Below, one piece after another: positions 45,405 through 53,280 of a stretch of 64,000 nt of DNA; the first letter of the stretch is position 1, and every line of letters begins with the position of its first letter. The DNA lies in the NCBI RefSeq assembly GCF_001469895.1, contig NZ_LOPY01000040.1, positions 1-64,000 on the forward strand, in the 5' to 3' direction. Below the pieces are notes generated by a model that did no database searches, was not told the origin of the DNA, and saw only the letters and a program-made list of their open reading frames with translations. The position numbers and the translations under genes are program-made. The stretch is from Pseudoalteromonas sp. XI10 (GTDB taxonomy: Bacteria; Pseudomonadota; Gammaproteobacteria; Enterobacterales; Alteromonadaceae).

Positions 45405-45824
45405 TTATTTAGTTTTAAGCTCGGCTAAACGGCTTTCAACTTGTGAACGCTCTTGCTCTGTTAGTTCACCATAAAGCTTAGGGTATGGCCAGCCATAACC
45501 CCAGCGAAAGCTAGTAGGTAAAAAAGGTGTCCCACCCACTCTGACACCTGCAAGCATCAATACTGCAATTTCTCGCTCACCTACTTGTGCAACACACGCT
45601 TTTAAATCTATATCTGCTTGCTCACGTTGCTTGAAAGTACCACCTTGCCAATATGCAAGATCATGGGCTGTACAGCACGCCAACCATAAGTTTTTATGTT
45701 CTATTGTTCCATCAGGAAAAGAGCTGCAACCATCTGTAGTGAAGGGTTTAAGTTCAGCACAACTGGTAATAGAAGCATGAAAAAGTAACATCAAACCTAG
45801 GATAGCGTTAGGATAATTCGCCAC
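45405..45824 (-). CDS. Phospholipase A2-like exported protein
   Basis: The 139-residue protein has an N-terminal signal (MANYPNAILGLMLLFHASITS). The secreted PLA2 core is recognisable: a loop TDGCSSFPDGT that could bind calcium, and CCTAHDLAYWQGG with the His54-Asp55 pair of the HD motif, then ADIDLKAC. Prokaryotic PLA2-fold proteins of this size act on phospholipids outside the cytosol. The C-terminus is basic and aromatic (FRWGYGWPYPKLYGEL). Activity is not proven. The RcsF-like lipoprotein gene is upstream on the same strand (41-nt gap). Confidence 0.72.
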   Translation of the reverse strand: MANYPNAILGLMLLFHASITSCAELKPFTTDGCSSFPDGTIEHKNLWLACCTAHDLAYWQGGTFKQREQADIDLKACVAQVGEREIAVLMLAGVRVGGTPFLPTSFRWGYGWPYPKLYGELTEQERSQVESRLAELKTK

Positions 45825-45865
45825 AGTCCAGACCTTAAGTAACGAGATGGAAATAGTAAAAGTTT

Positions 45866-46270
45866 TTAATATTCAACTTGGTACGCAAACCCTTCACAAC
45901 TCAGCGCTTTTTGGCAATCAGTAGCTGCATAAGCACTGATATAACACTGCCCAAATACAATCGCGTTGCCCCCCCTTTGCTGTACTTTACTTTTAAGAGT
46001 GTCTTGGAGTTGACTTCTAGAACCATTAATATCATCAAACGGACCCGCTTGTGGTAAATGCATATCACTTTCTAATTGGCAATAATAGCTCGAAACCTGG
46101 CCAAGAAATGTTGCTCTGTGGCTCACTAATTGGCGTTCTGTAAATACTTCAACATTGTGACCTCGGACTGAAGTTTCAACATCACCAAGCACATACTCAC
46201 CCACGTTTGTATTTATTGCACAAGAACACAATAAACCAACACCCAACAAAGTAGATAAAGACTTGAACAT
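45866..46270 (-). CDS. RcsF-like outer-membrane lipoprotein
   Basis: The 134-residue product has a lipoprotein signal (MFKSLSTLLGVGLLCSC; lipobox LCSC). The mature part resembles the RcsF fold: a Cys-containing strand (GQVSSYYCQLES), a helix with LKSKVQQRGGNAIVFGQC, and further Cys near the end (TDCQKALSC). RcsF senses envelope stress for the Rcs phosphorelay, but no Rcs genes are nearby, so only a structural relation is claimed. It lies just upstream of the PLA2-like gene and may be co-transcribed. Confidence 0.65.
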   Translation of the reverse strand: MFKSLSTLLGVGLLCSCAINTNVGEYVLGDVETSVRGHNVEVFTERQLVSHRATFLGQVSSYYCQLESDMHLPQAGPFDDINGSRSQLQDTLKSKVQQRGGNAIVFGQCYISAYAATDCQKALSCEGFAYQVEY

Positions 46271-46412
46271 ATTTGCACCTTCCCTGAATTAATTGTTCAG
46301 CTACAAATTACACCAAATAGTAATGGCTTTTGTTTACTGAATTAAAGATAAGCTATCTTAACGTACCCATATAAGGAAAGAACAATTAAATTGTAAAAAA
46401 GTGCAAAACAAA

Positions 46413-46439
46413 AAACCGCCGAGGTTAATTCGGCGGTTT
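46413..46439 (-). terminator. Rho-independent terminator ending the maltodextrin operon
   Basis: AAACCGCCGA and TCGGCGGTTT form a 10-bp stem with a 7-nt loop followed by a T run on the minus strand, 30 nt past the esterase stop. Confidence 0.88.
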
Positions 46440-46468
46440 AATTATTTAAGTAGTTATTTAAAAGAAGC

Positions 46469-47362
46469 TTACTTAGCTAATGTTTCGGCTGCTTTTTCTG
46501 CAAAAAGGTTACCTAGTTTTATATAGTAATTACTTTTATAGTGCCATTTATCTTCAATGAATTCGACAGGCTCATCAAAGGCAACTAAATGAGCATTAGC
46601 ATTTGATTTAACGTACTTTTTCTGAGCATCCCATACACTCTCAATATGTGGCATCACTCTAGTTTGAGGTGTTTTACCAGAGTCTTCTATTCTGCCAAGG
46701 ATGATTGGTAACTCCTTATCACCAAATGCCATTTTCATATCATTCATAAGGCTTGTTAAATTTGCTAAATAAACCTTAGATGCTTGCTCATGATAGGCAT
46801 CGGCCTCGCCTTGCATCCAAATGATCCCTGCTGGTACTAAAGTATCTGCTTCACCATCACCATCTATATCATTATTAGCTAACGCAGATCTTACTGTAGT
46901 TTGAAAGTTATCCCATTGGTTGATCTTGGTGTTGTCAGCATAGTTCTGCCCCCACGTACCAAAGCCAGATGCCCCAAGCGCAATAGATGAGCCTCCACGC
47001 GCATATTTAATAATGGCTATTTTCTTATCAGTGAGCTCAGATAAACGTTTACCAAAACTCAATTCAGGACCAAATCTGTCAGATAAAATAATTGAATGTT
47101 CTGTCGATCTTGCGCCTGTACCAAAGCCCGGCATTAAATTAGTCCAAACACCTTTACCACCATTTAATGCATCATCAGCAACAGGGTTACCAAAAAAGAG
47201 TAAGGTATTTTCAACTGGTTTTTTATACTGCGCAGGTAAATCTTTATTAAAGCCAAATCCTTCCATATTTGATTGGCCACCCATAAAGTAAAGCAAGTAA
47301 TCATCCGCTTTACTTTGCGTACTTACTGCTAATAGAGCACATAAAGCTAGTTTTTTTAACAT
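46469..47362 (-). CDS. SGNH/CE6-like carbohydrate esterase (sialate O-acetylesterase domain)
   Basis: The 297-residue protein starts at ATG 47362 with AAAGGA upstream; it then begins with a signal peptide (MLKKLALCALLAVSTQSKA). The catalytic Ser31 is in MGGQSNMEG, block with WMQGEADAYHEQ, and the C-terminal His in EDKWHYKSNYY. The family removes acetyl groups from sugars or polysaccharides in the periplasm. It is the last gene of the maltodextrin unit, 60 nt after the glucoamylase, which suggests that acetylated glucan or another esterified sugar is met by the cell. Confidence 0.82.
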   Translation of the reverse strand: MLKKLALCALLAVSTQSKADDYLLYFMGGQSNMEGFGFNKDLPAQYKKPVENTLLFFGNPVADDALNGGKGVWTNLMPGFGTGARSTEHSIILSDRFGPELSFGKRLSELTDKKIAIIKYARGGSSIALGASGFGTWGQNYADNTKINQWDNFQTTVRSALANNDIDGDGEADTLVPAGIIWMQGEADAYHEQASKVYLANLTSLMNDMKMAFGDKELPIILGRIEDSGKTPQTRVMPHIESVWDAQKKYVKSNANAHLVAFDEPVEFIEDKWHYKSNYYIKLGNLFAEKAAETLAK

Positions 47363-47422
47363 TATTTTTCCTTTTGCTAAAAGCAACATGCCCAATAAAT
47401 ATTGGGCATGTTAATAAAGTTT

Positions 47423-49822
47423 TTACTTCAATGCGTCTTCAACAACTGGGTAATGGTCCCATACATGTTTATCGCTCACTGAACGGAGTAACTTAATGTA
47501 TTCAGCGTGAGTCCAAGCCAGTGGTGTGGCTGAGTTTGTCCCCTCACCTAGCTGATAGCCTGCTTTGTTATTGCCTACGCCATCCCAAACTTGTTCAGGT
47601 AACATCATGCCTTCATTGGCAAATGCTTCCATACCTTTTACATAGGTGTCTTTAATCGCTTGTTGCTTCATCGCATCAAGGCTATTAGTTGCGTTTGCAG
47701 CAGCGATTTCATAGTGACCGCGTTCACCTGTGAAAAACGGCCATACACGACCACGTTGACCAGGGGTGTTGTTACCACCTTCGGCATAGTTATTACCTGT
47801 CACTTCATCTTCACCGTAACCATCGTTACCATAGCGACGGTAACCAGGGAATGAACCTGAGCCATCAGCAAAATTAAAGGTGTAACGCACTTGCAGGTTA
47901 TCAACTAAGGTTTCGTCATCGTATTCTGGTAATGTTTTTACAATGCTTGGTGCAAGTGCATCACGAACACCATAACGTACAAGCTCTAAGAAACCACCAT
48001 CAAGGATTTGCTTTTTATCAAAGCCTTCACGCCCGTTATTAGCATTAAGTGTGGTTGATGAGTTTGGATCTTTGTCTTGACCTATACGAATGAAATATTC
48101 ACCATCGCTGTTTTCAGACTTAAGGTTACCTTGAGTCGTAAACATGGTGCTTTCAATTTCACTGTTGTAAGTTTTAGCCGTTGCTAGGTAACGCTCTGCA
48201 TTTTTAGTGTCACCTGCTTTTTTAGCAATATCAGCAGCTGTCACAAGGCCTGCAACAACCGCAGCCGTAGTTGATGGTGAAAAACCATTTTGTTCTTCCC
48301 AACGCTCTTGTTGCGTTGCTGGCGGTGTAATTTGTGTGTCGTTCCAAAGAATTTTCGCAAGACCACCATCAACCAAGAAATCAGCAGCTGGCTTTAACAT
48401 TTTGCCATACCAATCTGTCAGCTCTTGATCGCTAAGTACGCCAGCTTGATGTAGTTTCCACGCTAACATAATTGGCATTGCTGTTTGGTCAAGCTGAACA
48501 CCTACCCACTCAAGCTCACCATCAACATGAGTCTTTTGTAAGAACCAACCCGTGTCACCACCATTGCCTGGTGTGTTATCTGTTACTTGTACTTTTTCTA
48601 AATATTCAAACGCCGTTTTAGCAGTACGTGTATCACCCATGGCCATAAATGCCATCGCCACTTGATAGAAATCACGTACCCAAACCGCTTTATAACCGGT
48701 AGAACCTGTTTTAGCTGGTACTGTTTCACCCCAAGGGTTAGAAAGTGACGCAATTAAAGCACCGGCATGAGTTTTATCTTCTTGCGCTTTTAACACCATG
48801 GCGCTGGTATAAAGCAACTTACCATTATCTGCGGTGCTGTTAGTTAATGTGCTCAAAGGTTCAAGGCTCGTTAAGTAGTCTTGCCAACCAATTGCAGCAC
48901 CCTCACCGTTATATGCAGCAAGTACTTTTTGGTAGCCTTGGTTTAAACTTGCTTGACCTTCTTTTAAGCTTGCAGCTTCAGAATTACCAAAACTTAAAGC
49001 TAAATCAAAGGTGGTGTTTTTTGATACTTCACCAAGCTCTGCAAGTAAGCTTACATTACCCGACTTATCACCAGTACTTTGGTAAGTCGTTGATAGTGAT
49101 TGCGATGCTTTTAACTCTTTTAAGCCATCACTTACACCCGTAAAACCAACGCTTGCTTGCTTAAATGGTTGAGCGGCTTGTAAAGATAAAAAGTTATCAT
49201 CTTGCCAAGCAACTAGTCCCTTGTCCGTCACTTTTGCAAAATCGTCTAAACCGTTGTTATCAATGTAAGGATTCACATTAACGTAGGCTTTTACACCTTC
49301 AAGATCGGTATTAAATACGCTACGAACAAACAATGTTTGGCCGTTTGGATCTGTAAAGATGTGTTTTTCTAAAGTGAAACGACCTTGTTTATCTTTACTT
49401 ACTACTTTGTAAGCAAGCGATAATGGGCGACCCGCGTCGTCTTTGTATAAATAATCAATGCTTACATCGAGATCATCGTTTTCTGTAACGGTAAAGTCTT
49501 TACCAACTACAACAAATTGCATATCTTTGATTTGTGCTTGGTGAATTAAACCAAACATGGTTTCGGTGATCATGCCTTTCGCGATTGAAAACCAAACTTT
49601 TGATACTTTGCCAGTAGCAGCTGCATCGCTATAGTGGCCGTCTTGGTATTTCTCGTAAGAGGTACCAATACCTGTTTTACCAGAGTATGCCCAAAAAGGC
49701 TCAACACCCGGTGCACCTGGCGCAGACACCTGCTCAACTGCTGTATTAGCTGATTGTTCTGAACTACAAGCTGTTAAACCTAACGCTAACAAGCTTGCTG
49801 TAATGAGATTAAATTTTTTCAT
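47423..49822 (-). CDS. GH15 glucoamylase, lipoprotein
   Basis: The 799-residue protein has a lipoprotein signal (MKKFNLITASLLALGLTACSS; lipobox LTAC). Residues about 40-300 form the N-terminal beta-sandwich of bacterial glucoamylase/glucodextranase; about 330-795 form the (alpha/alpha)6 barrel. The catalytic acids are in ERWEEQNGFSP (Glu509/510) and MLPEQVWDG (Glu743). It releases glucose from non-reducing ends of maltodextrins or starch. The lipid anchor places it in the periplasm or on the surface. It lies 12 nt after the MFS transporter gene. Confidence 0.92.
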   Translation of the reverse strand: MKKFNLITASLLALGLTACSSEQSANTAVEQVSAPGAPGVEPFWAYSGKTGIGTSYEKYQDGHYSDAAATGKVSKVWFSIAKGMITETMFGLIHQAQIKDMQFVVVGKDFTVTENDDLDVSIDYLYKDDAGRPLSLAYKVVSKDKQGRFTLEKHIFTDPNGQTLFVRSVFNTDLEGVKAYVNVNPYIDNNGLDDFAKVTDKGLVAWQDDNFLSLQAAQPFKQASVGFTGVSDGLKELKASQSLSTTYQSTGDKSGNVSLLAELGEVSKNTTFDLALSFGNSEAASLKEGQASLNQGYQKVLAAYNGEGAAIGWQDYLTSLEPLSTLTNSTADNGKLLYTSAMVLKAQEDKTHAGALIASLSNPWGETVPAKTGSTGYKAVWVRDFYQVAMAFMAMGDTRTAKTAFEYLEKVQVTDNTPGNGGDTGWFLQKTHVDGELEWVGVQLDQTAMPIMLAWKLHQAGVLSDQELTDWYGKMLKPAADFLVDGGLAKILWNDTQITPPATQQERWEEQNGFSPSTTAAVVAGLVTAADIAKKAGDTKNAERYLATAKTYNSEIESTMFTTQGNLKSENSDGEYFIRIGQDKDPNSSTTLNANNGREGFDKKQILDGGFLELVRYGVRDALAPSIVKTLPEYDDETLVDNLQVRYTFNFADGSGSFPGYRRYGNDGYGEDEVTGNNYAEGGNNTPGQRGRVWPFFTGERGHYEIAAANATNSLDAMKQQAIKDTYVKGMEAFANEGMMLPEQVWDGVGNNKAGYQLGEGTNSATPLAWTHAEYIKLLRSVSDKHVWDHYPVVEDALK

Positions 49823-49834
49823 GGTGTGTCCTTA

Positions 49835-51319
49835 TTATTGTTGCTTAACGCGCAGTACAGCGACCGCTGCTAGTACGAATGACACTGCACCTAGCACTAA
49901 CGCATAAATCGGTTGATTATCAAAAAAGTGACGTAAAATTAGGCCTAATACGCTTGCCGCTAAAAGCTGCGGAATAACAATAAAGAAGTTAAAGATACCC
50001 ATGTACACACCCATTTTTTTACTTGGTACTGAGGTACTTAACATTGCGTACGGTAAAGATAGAATTGACGCCCAAGCAAACCCTACTCCAATCATTGGCC
50101 AGATCAGTAAACTTGGATCTTTGATAATAATGAAGCTGACCAGACCCAATGCACCTACCACTAGGTTGATAGCGTGAGCCATTTTTAGCCCTACTTTTTT
50201 AACGATAACCGGAATACACAGTGCTGCAATGGCAGCAAAACCATTGTAAGCGGCAAATAATACACCTACCCAATCTGCACCGTTATTGTAGGCAAGAGAG
50301 CTTGTATCACTGCTGCCGTAGTGGAAGCTAGTTACTGCCGATGTGGTGTAAATCCACATTGCAAACAATGAGAACCAGCTAAAAAATTGTACCCAAGCCA
50401 ATTGTTTCATTGTTTCTGGCATAGTGAACACATCATTCACAACTTGATAAAAGCCACCACTGGTTGCGTTTTTAGCTTTTAAGGCACCGGCGATAAATTG
50501 AATAACACCAAAGCTAATCAAACCACCAGCAAGTAAATAAAGCTCTTTTTCAAGCGATAGACCCGTAACAATACCAAGTACTACTAGACCAAGAACCGTA
50601 AAGATTGCAGCGCCTTTGTTAAAGTTTACATCGCTTTGAACATCGCCCGAGTCATCGCTTTGCTCTTGTTCGTGAAAGCTTTCAAGTTGTTCTGGTGAAT
50701 ACTCTTTAGTAGTGAAGACGGTCCAAAATACAGCAATAATTAAAACTACTGCACCAAAGTAAAACGAGAATTTTACAGAATCTGGGATTTGCCCAGCAGG
50801 TGCTGTATTAGCAATATCGAACCAGTTAGTCATCATCCAAGGTAATGCAGACGCGACAACCGCACCAACACCAATGAAGAAGCTTTGCATTGCATAACCA
50901 GTTGCACGTTGCTTTTTAGGCAGGTTATCACTGACAAGAGCACGGAATGGCTCCATAGTTACGTTAATTGACGCATCCATGATCCATAACATACCCGCCG
51001 CAATCCACAGGCTTGGTGAGTTAGGCATAATGAATAACGATAACGTTGTTAAAATAGCCCCATAGAAAAAGAACGGACGACGACGACCTAACTTATTCCA
51101 TGTTTTATCACTCCAATAACCGATGATCGGCTGAACAATAAGGCCTGTTAATGGTGCTGCAACCCAAAGAATTGGAATATCATCAACATTGGCACCTAAG
51201 GTTTGAAAAATACGGCTTACATTACCGTTTTGTAATGCAAAGCCAAATTGGATTCCAAGGAATCCAAAACACATATTCCATATTTGCCAAAAGCTTAGCG
51301 TTGGTTTGTTATTATTCAT
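49835..51319 (-). CDS. MFS sugar transporter, SLC45/maltose-permease type
   Basis: The 494-residue protein has twelve predicted membrane segments and the MFS loop GYWSDKTWNKLGRRRPF between helices 2 and 3. The beginning (FWQIWNMCFGFLGIQFGFALQNGNVSR, broken as FWQIWNMCFG...FGFALQ) and DASINVTMEPFRALVSD match the glycoside/maltose carriers of this branch. It probably imports maltose or maltodextrin across the inner membrane by cation symport. Its start overlaps the stop of the upstream amylase gene by 8 nt, so it is part of the same transcript. Confidence 0.9.
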   Translation of the reverse strand: MNNNKPTLSFWQIWNMCFGFLGIQFGFALQNGNVSRIFQTLGANVDDIPILWVAAPLTGLIVQPIIGYWSDKTWNKLGRRRPFFFYGAILTTLSLFIMPNSPSLWIAAGMLWIMDASINVTMEPFRALVSDNLPKKQRATGYAMQSFFIGVGAVVASALPWMMTNWFDIANTAPAGQIPDSVKFSFYFGAVVLIIAVFWTVFTTKEYSPEQLESFHEQEQSDDSGDVQSDVNFNKGAAIFTVLGLVVLGIVTGLSLEKELYLLAGGLISFGVIQFIAGALKAKNATSGGFYQVVNDVFTMPETMKQLAWVQFFSWFSLFAMWIYTTSAVTSFHYGSSDTSSLAYNNGADWVGVLFAAYNGFAAIAALCIPVIVKKVGLKMAHAINLVVGALGLVSFIIIKDPSLLIWPMIGVGFAWASILSLPYAMLSTSVPSKKMGVYMGIFNFFIVIPQLLAASVLGLILRHFFDNQPIYALVLGAVSFVLAAVAVLRVKQQ

Positions 51320-53189
51320 AGTCAGCCTTTAAGGTAAATACTGCACTGCTTAAGCCGTTCAGTTGTAATTGAATTGGCGCCTTAGTAGATGCCTCAGGAA
51401 TCACAATGTCGGCATGATTTTCTAGGTTATCAGTAAACGTTAAACCACTGTGGTTAAGCTTAGGTAACAACGCTTGGTTAAGAGTAAGCTCAACATTTTG
51501 TGGGTTTTCTGAAAAGTTACTTACTACAAGCACTAGTTGTTGACCAAGCTTGCGCGTAAAAGCAATAACTTGCTCTGAGCCTGTCAATTCAAGCGCTTGC
51601 ATGTCACCACCAACAATGGCAGGCAGTGTATTTAACGACATTAACTTGCTGTAGTAAGCACGAAGATCAGCTTGCTGCTTTGAAAGCGCACCGCCATCGA
51701 ATTTACCATTATTCATCCATGCTTGATGCGCAGGTACACCCATATAATCGAAAATGCTGGTACGCGTTGGGTCGCCAAAACCACCGTCCTCAGAGCCATC
51801 TTCACCGACAGCTTGACCAAAATAAAGTAAGGTTGGCGAGCGCGACATCAATGTAGATACCACCATCGCTGGCTTACCTTTTTCACTACTACCAGCGAAA
51901 TCTGGGCTAGCAATACGTTGCTCATCATGGTTTTCTAAAAAGTGCAGCATATGCTCTTCAATATCCGCCACTTGGCTTTGGATATCGAAAATAGTATCCG
52001 CTGATTGCTTGCCTTGCATCACAGCTTTAACCGTGTCGTAAAAACCGACTTTGTCGTAAAGGTAATCCATCTTACCTTGTTGGATATATGGGCGGTAAAG
52101 CGTTGGGTTATATACCTCCGCCAAAATAAAGGCATCGCTTTTTTGCATCTTGATTGATGAATTTAAAAAGCTCCAAAACTCAACAGGCACCATCTCGGCC
52201 ATATCATAACGGAAACCATCAACACCTTTATCTAACCAATAAAGCGCGATATCGCGGAATTTATACCAGCTATTTGGTAAGTCTTTATCTTGCCAAAAGG
52301 CGTAGTGCGCACGGTAATCTTTATCAGCGTAATCATCCGGTAGTGTTGGGAAGTCGTAGCTACCATCTGGTTTCACACCGTAATTGATTTTAACTGTTTC
52401 GTACCAATCATTAATGTCAGGTTTAGCGGCACGGGCCCCATTACCCGTCCATTTTGCTGGGGTTTCGGCAAACTGATTATCAGCAAGAGGATGCGGGTTA
52501 CCACCTAACACTTGGTAGCTATCGCTGGTAGGCACTTGAAATGACTGCCCTGTTACATAGTAAAAGTTATTATCGCGAGCATAGGTTTTCGTCGTGTCAT
52601 CTTCAGCACCAAAATCTTTTACGCCTTCAGGCTTGGCGACCGACTCGTAATTACGCGCTACGTGGTTTGGCACAATATCAATAACAACTTTCATACCGTG
52701 CTCATGAGTACGATTGATTAGCTCTACAAACTCTTCTAAGCGGCGCTCAGGGTTTATTGCTAAATCAGGATTAACATCGTAATAGTCTTTCACTGCATAA
52801 GGTGAGCCTGCACGGCCTTTTACAACATCAGGGTCATCTTGTGACAAACCGTATTCGGTATAGTCAGTTACTAAAGCATGACGCGGTACACCAGTGTACC
52901 AAACATGTGTTGTACCTAGCTCTTTAATGCCTTGTAATGCTGCATCATTAAAGTCAGCGAATTTACCTACCCCATTTTCTTCTAATGTGCCCCACGGTTT
53001 ATTTGTGGTGTTAGTGTTACCAAATAATCGAGTGAATACTTGGTATACCACAGGCTTAGAGATAGCTGCTTGGCTAGATTCTGATTGCTGCTGTTGCGTG
53101 TTCTGCTGTACTGGCGCATCGTTACCACAGGCAGTTAAACCTAAAACCGAAGCCACTACTAACGCAGTTAGTTTGTATGTTGTCATCAT
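51312..53189 (-). CDS. GH13 alpha-amylase family lipoprotein
   Basis: The 625-residue protein has a lipoprotein signal (lipobox LTAC in LGLTACGNDAP), a Gln/Ser-rich linker, then a GH13 barrel: VIDIVPNHV (region I), GVDGFRYDMAE (nucleophile Asp), FILAEVYNP (acid Glu), FLENHDEQRI (third Asp). It cleaves alpha-1,4-glucans in the periplasm or at the surface. The 91-nt gap before it holds an operator, so it can be transcribed from its own promoter as well as from the upstream genes. The insert after region I resembles enzymes that act on malto-oligosaccharides. Confidence 0.9.
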   Translation of the reverse strand: MMTTYKLTALVVASVLGLTACGNDAPVQQNTQQQQSESSQAAISKPVVYQVFTRLFGNTNTTNKPWGTLEENGVGKFADFNDAALQGIKELGTTHVWYTGVPRHALVTDYTEYGLSQDDPDVVKGRAGSPYAVKDYYDVNPDLAINPERRLEEFVELINRTHEHGMKVVIDIVPNHVARNYESVAKPEGVKDFGAEDDTTKTYARDNNFYYVTGQSFQVPTSDSYQVLGGNPHPLADNQFAETPAKWTGNGARAAKPDINDWYETVKINYGVKPDGSYDFPTLPDDYADKDYRAHYAFWQDKDLPNSWYKFRDIALYWLDKGVDGFRYDMAEMVPVEFWSFLNSSIKMQKSDAFILAEVYNPTLYRPYIQQGKMDYLYDKVGFYDTVKAVMQGKQSADTIFDIQSQVADIEEHMLHFLENHDEQRIASPDFAGSSEKGKPAMVVSTLMSRSPTLLYFGQAVGEDGSEDGGFGDPTRTSIFDYMGVPAHQAWMNNGKFDGGALSKQQADLRAYYSKLMSLNTLPAIVGGDMQALELTGSEQVIAFTRKLGQQLVLVVSNFSENPQNVELTLNQALLPKLNHSGLTFTDNLENHADIVIPEASTKAPIQLQLNGLSSAVFTLKADYE

Positions 53190-53251
53190 TACTTCATTTT
53201 TCTGTAAATATCAGTTCATACTAATGTTAAGGGCTGCATACGGACAGTAAA

Positions 53252-53265
53252 TGCATACGTATTCA
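53252..53265. promoter_or_regulatory. LacI-type operator before the lipoprotein amylase gene
   Basis: TGCATACGTATTCA is identical to the site before the TonB receptor and differs from a perfect palindrome at one position. It lies 63 nt before the amylase ATG in the gap after the upstream GH13 gene, implying an internal promoter in the cluster. Confidence 0.72.
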
Positions 53266-53280
53266 GCCTATTAGTTGCAA

